49,108 bases of DNA from an uncultured Bacteroidota bacterium. GTDB lineage: Bacteria > Bacteroidota > Bacteroidia > Chitinophagales > Chitinophagaceae. Below, in pieces: positions 9,060 through 17,494 of the stretch; the first letter of the stretch is position 1, and each line of letters begins with the position of its first letter. The position numbers and the translations under genes were made by a program. The notes beneath the pieces are model-generated. The model did no database searches, had not been told where the DNA came from, and saw only the letters and a list, made by a program, of their open reading frames with translations. The stretch spans positions 1 to 49,108 of the forward strand of contig CAINUN010000094.1 in NCBI GenBank assembly GCA_903853805.1, given 5' to 3'.

Positions 9060-10460
9060 CTATGCAACAATTGTTCCAATCAAAGTGGCAGAAGTGGCAT
9101 CCAGAATGATTACAATTGCATAGTGTCCTTTATCAAGTTGGTAATTCCCTTTGGGAAAGACAACCATTTTATTTTGTGTATTTCTTCCAGCCCAATGAAG
9201 GTCGCTGCGTTTGCTATTGCTTTCTATCAAAACTTCAAAGGTTTTCCCAATATCATTTAGATAACTTTCACGACTATGACCATTTTGCAGTTTGATGATT
9301 TCTTCGAGCCTGCGTTTTTTCACATCTTCAGGTACATCATCTTCAAATCTTCTTTCGGCAAGAGTTCCTGGTCGCTCACTGTAAGAAAACATATACGCCA
9401 TATCAAAACGGCATAGTTCCATAAGACTAAGGGTGTCATTGTGTTCTTCCTCTGTTTCAGTACAAAAACCTGATATAACATCCGTGCTTAAACCACAATC
9501 GGGCATGATTTCGCGAATGCGTTTCACTTTATTCAAATACCATTCTCTGGTATAAGTACGATTCATCATACTAAGCACACGAGTATTTCCGCTTTGCACA
9601 GGTAGATGTATGTATTTACAAATATTATGGTATTTAGCCATTGTTTCTAATACATCATCTGTAATGTCCTTGGGATGTGAAGTACTGAAACGAACTCTTA
9701 ATAATAATGAAATCTGAGCAACTCTTTCCAACAACAATGCAAAAGTCACTTCACCATGCCAATAACTATCTACGTTTTGACCAAGCAGTGTAACTTCTTT
9801 ATAACCTCTTTCAAAAAGGTCTTGACACTCAGCCAATATACTTTCAGCATCTCTACTACGTTCGCGTCCACGAGTGAACGGCACCACGCAAAATGTACAC
9901 ATATTATTACATCCACGCATGATGCTTACAAATGCAGTCACTCCATTACTATCTAGACGAACTGGCGATATATCAGCATAAGTTTCATCGCGACTAAGCA
10001 ACACATTTACTGTTTTTTGTCCGCCTTCGGCATCGCTAATCAATTGTGGCAAACTGCGATAAGCATCTGGTCCTACTACAATGTCCACTAGCTTTTCTTC
10101 TTCTAAGAATTTTGCTTTCAATCGCTCAGCCATACAGCCCAAAACACCTATCAATGTTCCTGGACGTTTATCTTTCAATTTGCGAAAAGTTGTCAGCCGG
10201 TTGCGAACTGTTTGTTCTGCTTTTTCGCGAATAGAACAGGTATTGAGGAGGATTAAATTGGCTTCTTCAAAGTTGCGCGTAGCACCAAAACCTTCTTCAT
10301 GAAGAATTGAAGCTACTATCTCGCTGTCACTGAAATTCATTTGACAACCATAGCTCTCGATGTAAAATTTCTTAGGGTATTGATTAGGGTCTTCGACAAA
10401 TGGAGCATACGCTTCTCCTTGCCTTGTTTCATCTAAATCTTTCTGCAGCAAATCTGCCAT
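9060..10460 (-). CDS. miaB: tRNA-2-methylthio-N6-dimethylallyladenosine synthase MiaB
   Basis: MiaB is a radical-SAM methylthiotransferase that adds a methylthio group to i6A37 of tRNAs reading UNN codons. All six cluster cysteines are visible: C39, C75 and C109 for the auxiliary cluster, and C184-x3-C188-x2-C191 ([10 protein letters not shown]) for the SAM cluster. The C-terminal TRAM domain covers roughly 395-466. The 466-residue length is normal for this phylum, with a short acidic N-terminal extension. It is the first gene of the operon running to secG and has its own recognisable promoter just upstream. Confidence 0.96.
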   Translation of the reverse strand: MADLLQKDLDETRQGEAYAPFVEDPNQYPKKFYIESYGCQMNFSDSEIVASILHEEGFGATRNFEEANLILLNTCSIREKAEQTVRNRLTTFRKLKDKRPGTLIGVLGCMAERLKAKFLEEEKLVDIVVGPDAYRSLPQLISDAEGGQKTVNVLLSRDETYADISPVRLDSNGVTAFVSIMRGCNNMCTFCVVPFTRGRERSRDAESILAECQDLFERGYKEVTLLGQNVDSYWHGEVTFALLLERVAQISLLLRVRFSTSHPKDITDDVLETMAKYHNICKYIHLPVQSGNTRVLSMMNRTYTREWYLNKVKRIREIMPDCGLSTDVISGFCTETEEEHNDTLSLMELCRFDMAYMFSYSERPGTLAERRFEDDVPEDVKKRRLEEIIKLQNGHSRESYLNDIGKTFEVLIESNSKRSDLHWAGRNTQNKMVVFPKGNYQLDKGHYAIVIILDATSATLIGTIVA

Positions 10461-10482
10461 AATTACAGGAAACTGGTTTTAG

Positions 10483-10513
10483 CAAAAGTAATGGGTATTA
10501 TACAATTAGACAA
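10483..10513 (-). promoter_or_regulatory. Bacteroidota-type promoter of the miaB operon
   Basis: On the minus strand TACTTTTG (10490-10483) matches the TAnnTTTG -7 box exactly. A TTG (10513-10511) lies 20 nt upstream in the -33 position. The miaB start codon follows after about 22 nt. Confidence 0.65.
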
Positions 10514-10564
10514 TTCGGTGTGAACAGGTTTATGATTTCGGATTTATAATTTTAGATTTTACCT

Positions 10565-10572
10565 TAGGTTTG
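10565..10572 (+). promoter_or_regulatory. -7 box upstream of punA
   Basis: TAGGTTTG is an exact TAnnTTTG match and starts 28 bp before the punA ATG. The -33 position has only TTT, so the upstream element is weak. The predicted leader is very short. Confidence 0.5.
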
Positions 10573-10592
10573 CCGCCATATTTTTTAGTAAC

Positions 10593-11411
10593 ATGACTTT
10601 ATTCGATAAAATTCAGGAAACCGCAGCGTTTATTCTATCTAAAATCAATACACAACCACAAGTGGGTATTATTCTTGGCAGTGGGTTGGGTGGGTTAATT
10701 GATGCTGTGACCATCGAAACTGAAATTGCTTATGGCACTATTCCCAACTTCCCAGTGAGCACGGTTGAAGGACATGCAGGAAAATTGGTTTTTGGAAAAT
10801 TGGGTGGTAAAGAGGTGATGATGATGGCGGGTCGTTTTCATTATTATGAAGGATATACCATGGAGGAAGTTACGTTTCCTGTGAGGGTGATGAAGGCGCT
10901 TGGTGTGCAAACATTGGTGGTTTCAAACGCAGCGGGCGGCATGAATACTGCTTATAAAGTAGGCGATTTGGTTATTATTCACGATCATATCAATCTGTTT
11001 CCCGAACATCCTTTGCGCGGCAAGAATGATGCGCGCCTTGGAGTAAGGTTTCAGGACATGAGCGAACCTTATGATTTAGCTTTAATTGCAAAAGCAAAAG
11101 AAATTGCAAAAGCAAAAGATTTGAAAGTTCATGATGGCGTTTATATTGGTTTGCAAGGACCAACTTTTGAAACCCGCGCCGAGTATAAATGGCTTCATAT
11201 TATTGGTGGTGATGTGGTAGGTATGAGCACCGTTCCTGAAGTAATTGTTGCACGTCATGGTGGCATGAATGTATTTGCAGCAAGTGTGGTGACAGACCTT
11301 GGCATTCGGGATGAACTAAATACTATCTCGCACGAAGAAGTGCTTGAAGCAGCTAATGCAGCTGCTCCAAAACTTGCGGGTTTGGTGGCAGATTTGGTAG
11401 CTGCGATGTAA
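10593..11411 (+). CDS. punA: Purine-nucleoside phosphorylase, trimeric PNP family
   Basis: The enzyme splits inosine, guanosine and deoxy forms with phosphate into free base and (deoxy)ribose-1-phosphate for purine salvage. Motifs are complete: GSGLGGLID (phosphate loop, residues 29-37), GRFHYYEGYTMEEVTFPVR, NAAGGMN, HINLFPEHPL, and the base-binding region GPTFETRAEYKW followed by GGDVVGMSTVPEV. The 272-residue length fits the trimeric low-molecular-mass class rather than hexameric DeoD. It is transcribed divergently from miaB and converges with cutC. Confidence 0.95.
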   Translation: MTLFDKIQETAAFILSKINTQPQVGIILGSGLGGLIDAVTIETEIAYGTIPNFPVSTVEGHAGKLVFGKLGGKEVMMMAGRFHYYEGYTMEEVTFPVRVMKALGVQTLVVSNAAGGMNTAYKVGDLVIIHDHINLFPEHPLRGKNDARLGVRFQDMSEPYDLALIAKAKEIAKAKDLKVHDGVYIGLQGPTFETRAEYKWLHIIGGDVVGMSTVPEVIVARHGGMNVFAASVVTDLGIRDELNTISHEEVLEAANAAAPKLAGLVADLVAAM

Positions 11412-11453
11412 TTGAGTGTTCAACAACAATTTGCTCCTCTTTTTGATTCGACA

Positions 11454-12128
11454 TCAATCTAACCTTTGTAAAAGATCCTGAATAATATTTCTGTCTGCTA
11501 CCTTTTGGTATTTTTTAAGAGCGGCAGAATGAAACTCTGTTGCCCCTGTTATATTTTTTAACTCTGAAATATTATCTGGTCTCACACCACCACCAGGAAT
11601 CATTACAATTCTTTTACTAGCTTGTTCCATTAAACGATGAATGTTGATAGCACCTTCTATTGCGGTTGTTTTTTGACCTGAGGTCAGCAACCTGTCAAAA
11701 CCACAACGAATAACAGTTTCTAAAGCATCTGCAATATTTTCTACTTCATCAAATGCTCTATGAAAGGTGCAACTCATGGGTTTTGCTAATTGAACTAAAA
11801 TATAGCAACGAGTTTCATCAACCCTACTATCTGTAGTCAATATGCCAAAGACTACGCCATCTATCTTATTTTGTTGGCACCATTCTAGCTGTTGTTTCAT
11901 TTCCTCAAACTCTTCCTCAGTATAAATAAAGTTGCCACCCCTTGGACGAATCATGACAAACATCGGAATGTTTACTTGTGCTTTTACTTGTAAGATGTCT
12001 TCATAAGAAGGGGTGATGCCTCCAATGGAATAATCTTCACAAAACTCAATTCTTGAAGCTCCCGCTTTTGCAGCAATAATGGCCGATTCAAGATTAAAAC
12101 AAGCTATTTCGAGGATGGAATTATTCAT
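11454..12128 (-). CDS. cutC: CutC family protein
   Basis: This 224-residue TIM-barrel protein has all the usual CutC signatures: EIACFNLESAIIAAKAGASR then IEFCEDYSIGGITPS at the N-terminus, MIRPRGGNF in the middle, FHRAFDE, and LLTSGQ then IPGGGVRPDNI. The family was named for copper homeostasis in E. coli, but the direct role in copper handling is disputed and the catalytic function is not settled. The start lies 16 bp after the stop of the glycosylasparaginase gene, so the two genes probably form one transcript. Confidence 0.92.
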   Translation of the reverse strand: MNNSILEIACFNLESAIIAAKAGASRIEFCEDYSIGGITPSYEDILQVKAQVNIPMFVMIRPRGGNFIYTEEEFEEMKQQLEWCQQNKIDGVVFGILTTDSRVDETRCYILVQLAKPMSCTFHRAFDEVENIADALETVIRCGFDRLLTSGQKTTAIEGAINIHRLMEQASKRIVMIPGGGVRPDNISELKNITGATEFHSAALKKYQKVADRNIIQDLLQRLD

Positions 12129-12144
12129 GAACAGTCAAGATTGC

Positions 12145-13116
12145 TTACCACAAATGTTTGGCGTCGCACAACTCATTATTAATCTTATTGGAATGCACTG
12201 CAAAGTTGAATCCATTTTGAAGGGCATAACCGCCAAACTCTCCATGTTTGTTGATAGCAATAAATCCAATTTGCATTTCCTTTACGTTCTTCGGGCTTTT
12301 AGAAACTCTTTCCACCGCAATACGACAAGCCTCTTCGGGTGAATGTCCTGCTCGCATCATTTCTACCACCGTATGCGAACCGCAAACACGGATCACTTCT
12401 TCACCTGTTCCTGTTGCTGCTGCTGCTCCTACTTCATTATCTACAAACAGTCCGGCTCCAATAATTGGTGAATCGCCTACACGTCCGTGCATTTTATAAG
12501 CAAGTCCGCTTGTAGTGCATGAACCCGAAAGATTTCCTGCTGCGTCTAAAGCTATCATACCAATCGTGTCATGATTTTCTACATTGATAATGGGTTTGTA
12601 TTGAGCCTTTATCAACCATTCTTTCCATGCTTTATCTGCTTCCGGTGTTCTATCAAAGGTTTCTTTAGTAAAACCATGATTGAGTGCAAATTTCAAAGCG
12701 CCATCTCCTACAAGGATAACATGCGGAGTTTTATCCATCACCATTCTTGCGACCGAAATAGGGTGTTTGATATGTTCTAAACAACAGACGCTTCCACAAT
12801 TGCCTAGTTCATCCATAATGCAAGCATCGAGTGTTACGTGACCATCTCTATCAGGTAATCCGCCAAGTCCTACACTTTGATTCTTTAAGTTTTCTTCGGT
12901 GTTCATCACCCCTTTTTCCACGGCATCAATGGCTTTGCCATTTGCTGATAATATTTTCCAGGCATCTTCATTGGCTGCTAATCCATGTTCCCATGTAGAA
13001 AGTACAATTGGTTTTTCTGATGAAGTATGAAGACGTGGACTACCCATTGATTTTCCAACAGATAATAAGGCTGCGCTAAATGCCGAAAACTTTATAAAGG
13101 TTCTTCTTGATGTCAT
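12145..13116 (-). CDS. N4-(beta-N-acetylglucosaminyl)-L-asparaginase (Ntn hydrolase)
   Basis: This exported glycosylasparaginase cleaves the GlcNAc-Asn bond left after glycoprotein breakdown. The chosen start (13116) gives a twin-arginine signal MTSRRTFIKFSAFSAALLS; a start 33 bp upstream is also open but adds an unlikely cysteine-rich leader. The autoprocessing site is D-T in ENHDTIGMIALD, where the threonine becomes the N-terminal nucleophile of the beta subunit. GRVGDSPIIGAGLF and GAAAATGTGEE are the matching substrate-binding motifs. The family is made as a precursor that cuts itself into alpha and beta chains. It is upstream of cutC on the same strand and divergent from a GH18 gene. Confidence 0.9.
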   Translation of the reverse strand: MTSRRTFIKFSAFSAALLSVGKSMGSPRLHTSSEKPIVLSTWEHGLAANEDAWKILSANGKAIDAVEKGVMNTEENLKNQSVGLGGLPDRDGHVTLDACIMDELGNCGSVCCLEHIKHPISVARMVMDKTPHVILVGDGALKFALNHGFTKETFDRTPEADKAWKEWLIKAQYKPIINVENHDTIGMIALDAAGNLSGSCTTSGLAYKMHGRVGDSPIIGAGLFVDNEVGAAAATGTGEEVIRVCGSHTVVEMMRAGHSPEEACRIAVERVSKSPKNVKEMQIGFIAINKHGEFGGYALQNGFNFAVHSNKINNELCDAKHLW

Positions 13117-13176
13117 AAAAAAGGAAAAGCAGTAATCAAAACAACTCAATCAATTTCAGTTGAGTCTGTAACGTTT

Positions 13177-13184
13177 CAAATATA
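13177..13184 (-). promoter_or_regulatory. -7 box upstream of the glycosylasparaginase-cutC unit
   Basis: On the minus strand TATATTTG is an exact TAnnTTTG match. It lies in the intergenic region shared with the divergent GH18 gene. That region also has an 8-bp inverted repeat, 13190-13197 with 13206-13213 (TTTTCAAT/ATTGAAAA). No clear -33 TTG is seen. Confidence 0.45.
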
Positions 13185-13249
13185 CGTTCTTTTCAATGTT
13201 TTAGAATTGAAAATCTAAGAAATTAATGGGAAGAATTATCTTCGAAACC

Positions 13250-14341
13250 ATGAAAATGTTCCTCCACGTTTTTTTGTTCACACTCATTGGATTTATACCA
13301 GAAGTTCAATCGCAAACTAATCATTCCACGTTTCGTGTTATTGGCTATTATAGTGGTTCTCCAACTGCAATTGATAGTTTTAAAATAGAGCAACTCACGC
13401 ATCTTATTTTCTGCTTCGGACATTTAAAGGGTAATAAATTTGAGATTGGTTCAGCGGCAGATAGCGCTACCATTCAACGTATGATGACGTTAAAACAACA
13501 ACGTAACCCACTATTGATAGTCATGCTATCGCTTGGAGGATGGAGTGGCTGTGGCACTTGTTCCGAAGTATTTAATACCGAAGTTGGCAGAAAAGAATTT
13601 GCATTATCTGTTAAAGAACTGTCCGATTATTTCAAAACGGATGGTATTGATATTGATTGGGAATATCCTGCTATCAAGGGTTTTCCCGGACATACTTATA
13701 GAAAAGAAGATCGGGATAATTTGACGGGTTTATTGAAAGAGATTCGGGAAGTGAATGGTGCATCCTTCCAACTTAGTTTCGCTGCAGGTGGTTTTACGAC
13801 TTACATAGACTCTTCTGTTGATTGGAAAAAGGTGGTGAAATACACCAACTTCATCAATATCATGTCTTATGACTTGGTGCATGGATATAGTAAGTTTAGT
13901 GGACATCATACCCCACTCTTTGCTACACCGCATCAAAAAGAAGCTACTGACAATGCCGTTCAAATGATGTTGAAAGCAGGCGTTCCTGCTGCACAGTTGA
14001 TCATTGGTGCAGCATTTTATGGAAGGTATTTTCAAGTGGATAGTGGTTATCCTGTTGACCTCTATCAGCCTGCACATTTCGAGCATGGCTTTTCATGGAA
14101 ACACCATCAAGATTCTCTTTCAAAAGGCAATGGGTTTGAGGTTCATTGGGATAAAGTGGCACAGGCGCCTTACGCAATCAATAAACAAAGAAGGTTATTA
14201 GCTACTTACGATGACCAACGTTCTATTTCGCTCAAAACAAAGTATGCAATTCAAAAACATCTTGGCGGCATTATGTTTTGGCAGCTTTGCGATGATTCTT
14301 TTCGTGATGGGCTTTTGAATGTGATGGATAAGAGCAAGTGA
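13250..14341 (+). CDS. Secreted GH18 chitinase
   Basis: Glycoside hydrolase family 18 enzymes cut chitin or related N-acetylglucosamine polymers by substrate-assisted catalysis. The catalytic motif is DGIDIDWEYP, with the acid/base glutamate at residue 138 counted from this start. The preceding SLGGW motif is present, as is the C-terminal tryptophan in GGIMFWQL. The ATG at 13250 begins a typical signal peptide (MKMFLHVFLFTLIGFIPEVQ, then SQ); an ATG 24 bp upstream would add eight residues. The mature protein is essentially one catalytic domain with no carbohydrate-binding module. It is divergent from the glycosylasparaginase gene, hinting at shared use for amino-sugar scavenging. Confidence 0.9.
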   Translation: MKMFLHVFLFTLIGFIPEVQSQTNHSTFRVIGYYSGSPTAIDSFKIEQLTHLIFCFGHLKGNKFEIGSAADSATIQRMMTLKQQRNPLLIVMLSLGGWSGCGTCSEVFNTEVGRKEFALSVKELSDYFKTDGIDIDWEYPAIKGFPGHTYRKEDRDNLTGLLKEIREVNGASFQLSFAAGGFTTYIDSSVDWKKVVKYTNFINIMSYDLVHGYSKFSGHHTPLFATPHQKEATDNAVQMMLKAGVPAAQLIIGAAFYGRYFQVDSGYPVDLYQPAHFEHGFSWKHHQDSLSKGNGFEVHWDKVAQAPYAINKQRRLLATYDDQRSISLKTKYAIQKHLGGIMFWQLCDDSFRDGLLNVMDKSK

Positions 14342-14516
14342 CATCATCTCCTTTTTCCTAAAGCTAGTGTTCAAGTAAAGTTTTAGAAATTAGGATTTAG
14401 AATTTAAGGTTTTGCAGTTTAGAAAGAAATGATGTTGCTTATTGTGGTTTGTTACTTTAATCACCAAACTCCTTGTTGATACCCATCATCTTTGCATCCT
14501 AAAGTTTAAAAACCAA

Positions 14517-16181
14517 ATGAAATATCTAATTGTAGGAGCAGTGGCAGGGGGTGCAAGTACAGCGGCACGTCTTCGTAGAAATGATGAATTTGCAGAGATT
14601 ATTTTATTCGAGAAAGGAGAATTTATTTCTTACGCCAATTGTGGGCTGCCTTATTATATTGGCAATGTCATTCAAGATCGCAATAAATTGTTTGTTCAAA
14701 AAGCGGCTTCTTTCCGTCAACGGTTTAATATAGATGTAAGGATAAAACAAGAAGTGCTTTCCATTGACGCTGATCAAAAAAAGGTGTTGGTCAAGAACCT
14801 GATTACAGGAAATGATTATGTAGAAACTTATGACAAGCTTGTTTTGTCGCCTGGTGCAGCACCTATTCGTCCACCTTTGCCTGGCATTGATCTTCCTGGT
14901 ATTTTCACGCTGAGAAATGTATATGATACGGATAGGATTAAGGAACACTTAGTAACTAAAGGCATTAAACATGCTGTTGTAGTTGGTGCAGGTTTCATTG
15001 GTTTGGAAATGGCAGAGAACATTCATCATCTTGGCATTCAGGTTTCGGTAATAGAAATGGGGAACCAAATATTAGCTCCTGTAGATTTTGAAACGGCTGC
15101 AATTGCCCAACAATATTTACGCACAAAAAACATTGACCTCCAACTTAATACTGCCGTTGAAAGTTTTGAATCAAATGACAATTCCATCCTCGTTCATCTC
15201 AACAATGGAACAATATTGACAACCGAAATGGTTATCCTTTCTATTGGCGTAAGACCCGATAGTAAATTGGCTGCCGAAGCAGGTTTAAGTCTTGGTAATT
15301 CCAAAGGCATTTTAGTGAACAACTATTTGCAAACAAGCAACAAAGACATTTATGCAGTAGGCGATGCTATTGAATTCCCAAATCCTATAACAGGACAAGT
15401 GATGCCAACATACCTTGCTGGTCCTGCCAATAAACAAGGAAGAATTTGTGCTGATAATATTGTGCATGGAAATCGTCATAGTTGGCAAGGTTCTATCAAT
15501 ACCGCAATCGTAAAACTCTTCGACATGACGATTGCTACTGCAGGCATGGCGGGTAAATTCATGAAGCGTGCGCAGGTTCCATTTGTTACTTCCACAACGA
15601 TTAGTGGTTCTCATGCAGGCTATTATCCTGGGGCACAAACCATGACTATTCGTTTGGTATTCGACCCTGAAAACGGAAAACTATTTGGTGCGCAAATAGC
15701 TGGTTTTGATGGTGTGGACAAGCGCATTGAAATGCTCTCGGAAGTAATTCGTAGAGAAGGAACAGTATATGACTTAACTGAGTGGGAACATGCTTATGCA
15801 CCACCTTATTCTTCTGCTAAAGACCCTGTGAACATTGCAGGATTTACTGCAGAAAACATCTTGTATCATCGCATGATTCCTTTTTACAACACCGATGAAA
15901 TGCCTTTGGGGGCTACGTTGATTGATGTGCGCACGGTCAATGAGTTTGATAAAGGACATATTCCGGGTGCCATCAACATTCCTGTGGATGAATTAAGAGA
16001 CCGAATGAAAGAATTACCACAAACTACACTTTATGTTTACTGCGAAGTGGGTCAACGGGGTTATCTTGCGCAAAGAATTCTTCAACAACATGGGTTCGAC
16101 ACGTTTAATCTTTCGGGCGGATATGCCTTGTGGAATAAAGTGCATGCTGAACAAATGTTGCAAGAAGCAGTGCTTCATTAA
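14517..16181 (+). CDS. CoA-disulfide reductase with C-terminal rhodanese domain
   Basis: This 554-residue flavoprotein belongs to the pyridine-nucleotide-disulfide oxidoreductase family. The FAD-binding site is VGAVAGGASTAARLRR at the N-terminus, and the single redox cysteine C42 lies in SYANCGLPYY, typical of CoA-disulfide reductases. The NAD(P)H fold starts near AVVVGAGFIGLEMAE. YAPPYSSAKDPVN in the dimerisation domain carries the conserved tyrosines. A rhodanese domain follows (about 460-545) with a plausible active Cys at about 509 (YCEVGQRG). Known fusions reduce CoA-disulfide, CoA-persulfide or polysulfide. The ATG at 14517 is chosen because the upstream extension is not flavoprotein-like. 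A methyltransferase gene follows after 27 bp. Confidence 0.92.
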   Translation: MKYLIVGAVAGGASTAARLRRNDEFAEIILFEKGEFISYANCGLPYYIGNVIQDRNKLFVQKAASFRQRFNIDVRIKQEVLSIDADQKKVLVKNLITGNDYVETYDKLVLSPGAAPIRPPLPGIDLPGIFTLRNVYDTDRIKEHLVTKGIKHAVVVGAGFIGLEMAENIHHLGIQVSVIEMGNQILAPVDFETAAIAQQYLRTKNIDLQLNTAVESFESNDNSILVHLNNGTILTTEMVILSIGVRPDSKLAAEAGLSLGNSKGILVNNYLQTSNKDIYAVGDAIEFPNPITGQVMPTYLAGPANKQGRICADNIVHGNRHSWQGSINTAIVKLFDMTIATAGMAGKFMKRAQVPFVTSTTISGSHAGYYPGAQTMTIRLVFDPENGKLFGAQIAGFDGVDKRIEMLSEVIRREGTVYDLTEWEHAYAPPYSSAKDPVNIAGFTAENILYHRMIPFYNTDEMPLGATLIDVRTVNEFDKGHIPGAINIPVDELRDRMKELPQTTLYVYCEVGQRGYLAQRILQQHGFDTFNLSGGYALWNKVHAEQMLQEAVLH

Positions 16182-16208
16182 TTGAAATAAAAACACCAAT
16201 ACACAAAG

Positions 16209-16835
16209 ATGAACTCCGACAACGCTACGCAAAAATGGGATGAACGTTATGCTGATGAAACCTATGCCTATGGCGAAACGCCTAACTTGTTTCTTCAGGA
16301 ACAACTGAGTTTATTAAAGCCTGGAAAAATATTATTTCCGCTTGAAGGTGAAGGCAGAAATGCGGTGTATGCAGCAAGAATGGGATGGGATGTAACGGCT
16401 TTCGACCAAAGTATTCAAGGAAAACAAAAGGCAATTTCTTTGGCTGCTAAACACAAAAAAGCCATTCAATATAAAGTGGGTGATTTTAATGAAATGAAGT
16501 TTGCCGACTATAATTTTGATGCTGTGGCATTGATATTTGCCCATTTGCCAGCAGTATCTCGAAAATCTTTTCATCGCCGATTGGTTTATAGTTTAAAATC
16601 TGGAGGCACCCTCATTATCGAAGGATTTAGTGTCAAACACCTTGCATATAATGCTCAAAATGCTTCGGCAGGTGGACCCAAAGATGCTGAATTGCTTTAC
16701 ACGCTCGATGCCATTAGCACAGAGTTTCCAAACATCAAATTTCATCTCTTTGAAGAAGCGGTGATTGATTTGGAAGAAGGAATTTACCACAATGGAAAGA
16801 GCGCTGTGATAAGGGCTGTTGGAACAAAGAAATAG
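16209..16835 (+). CDS. Class I SAM-dependent methyltransferase (TehB/TPMT-like)
   Basis: This 208-residue methyltransferase starts with KWDERYADETYAYGETPN, a pattern typical of TehB/thiopurine-methyltransferase-like proteins. The SAM-binding loop is modified to FPLEGEGRNAVYAARMGW (motif I), followed by VTAFDQS for the acidic ribose-binding residue and NFDAVALIFAHL for motif IV. Family members methylate small thiols, tellurite or other soft nucleophiles. It lies 27 bp after the CoA-disulfide reductase-rhodanese gene on the same strand, so a joint role in thiol or sulfane-sulfur handling is plausible but inferred. Confidence 0.85.
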   Translation: MNSDNATQKWDERYADETYAYGETPNLFLQEQLSLLKPGKILFPLEGEGRNAVYAARMGWDVTAFDQSIQGKQKAISLAAKHKKAIQYKVGDFNEMKFADYNFDAVALIFAHLPAVSRKSFHRRLVYSLKSGGTLIIEGFSVKHLAYNAQNASAGGPKDAELLYTLDAISTEFPNIKFHLFEEAVIDLEEGIYHNGKSAVIRAVGTKK

Positions 16836-16935
16836 GTAGGCAAACTGTTAAATCTTGTTGGGTTGATTGTATTCTTAATGTTGCTTTCAAACCAAATGCA
16901 CTGTCCCTCTGTCTTCTCCTAAAAACCACTCCATC

Positions 16936-17340
16936 ATGCGCACTAAAACCGCTTTCCTCATTCTTGCAATGATTGCATTGGGCACTATCACCGCCTTTGC
17001 ACAAAACCACAAAGAAAACAACACGCCACCTTCTGCCAATAACAATGTGGACGAAGCATCGGTATTAATTCAAAAGCTGAGTAAAGACAAATTGGTGAAT
17101 TAATTTGAAGGATTTTTGGTGGAGAAAAAAGACAACAAGCTCTTCATCAATGGCAAACAACAAACCGAGGGCATAGCCGACAAATACCTTGCTTCTTTAA
17201 AACAAGAAAGCATAAGAGTGGAAGTTTTTCCTTTTAAAGAAAGATTTAAACAACACCCCAATGCCAATATCCTTCAATTGCTAACACCCGTTTTGTTTTC
17301 CTCTCCTTGCATTAAGAAAACGACGAAAGAAGGTTGTTGA
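16936..17340 (+). pseudogene. Small secreted protein interrupted by in-frame TAA
   Basis: An ATG at 16936 opens a frame with a clear Sec signal peptide (MRTKTAFLILAMIALGTITA, then FAQ). After 55 codons a TAA at 17101-17103 stops it. The same frame then continues without interruption for 78 codons to TGA at 17338-17340, and the continuation reads as a genuine protein (FEGFLVEKKDNKLFINGKQQ ... FPFKERFKQHPNA ... SSPC ... GC). One point change at TAA would restore a 134-codon gene. The C-terminal part recalls tails found in some Bacteroidota secreted or BlaR1-like proteins, but I cannot name the family with confidence. Confidence 0.6.
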
Positions 17341-17380
17341 GATACGGCTAAGTTGTTAAAACATAAAGTTTCATTTAAGA

Positions 17381-17416
17381 AAAGACCACAAAACATCAAT
17401 GCTTTGTGGTCTTTTT
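17381..17416. terminator. Bidirectional intrinsic terminator
   Basis: Perfect 12-bp arms 17381-17392 (AAAGACCACAAA) and 17403-17414 (TTTGTGGTCTTT) flank a 10-nt loop, with A-rich sequence before and T-rich sequence after. It sits between the interrupted secreted gene (+) and the convergent gene of unknown function (-), and can serve both. Confidence 0.8.
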
Positions 17417-17494
17417 GTTGTTGTGTTGCTATGTGTTTTTGAAACCATTATTCCTTCAAAAAACCAAAGAAACAAAAACACATAAACACTTATC

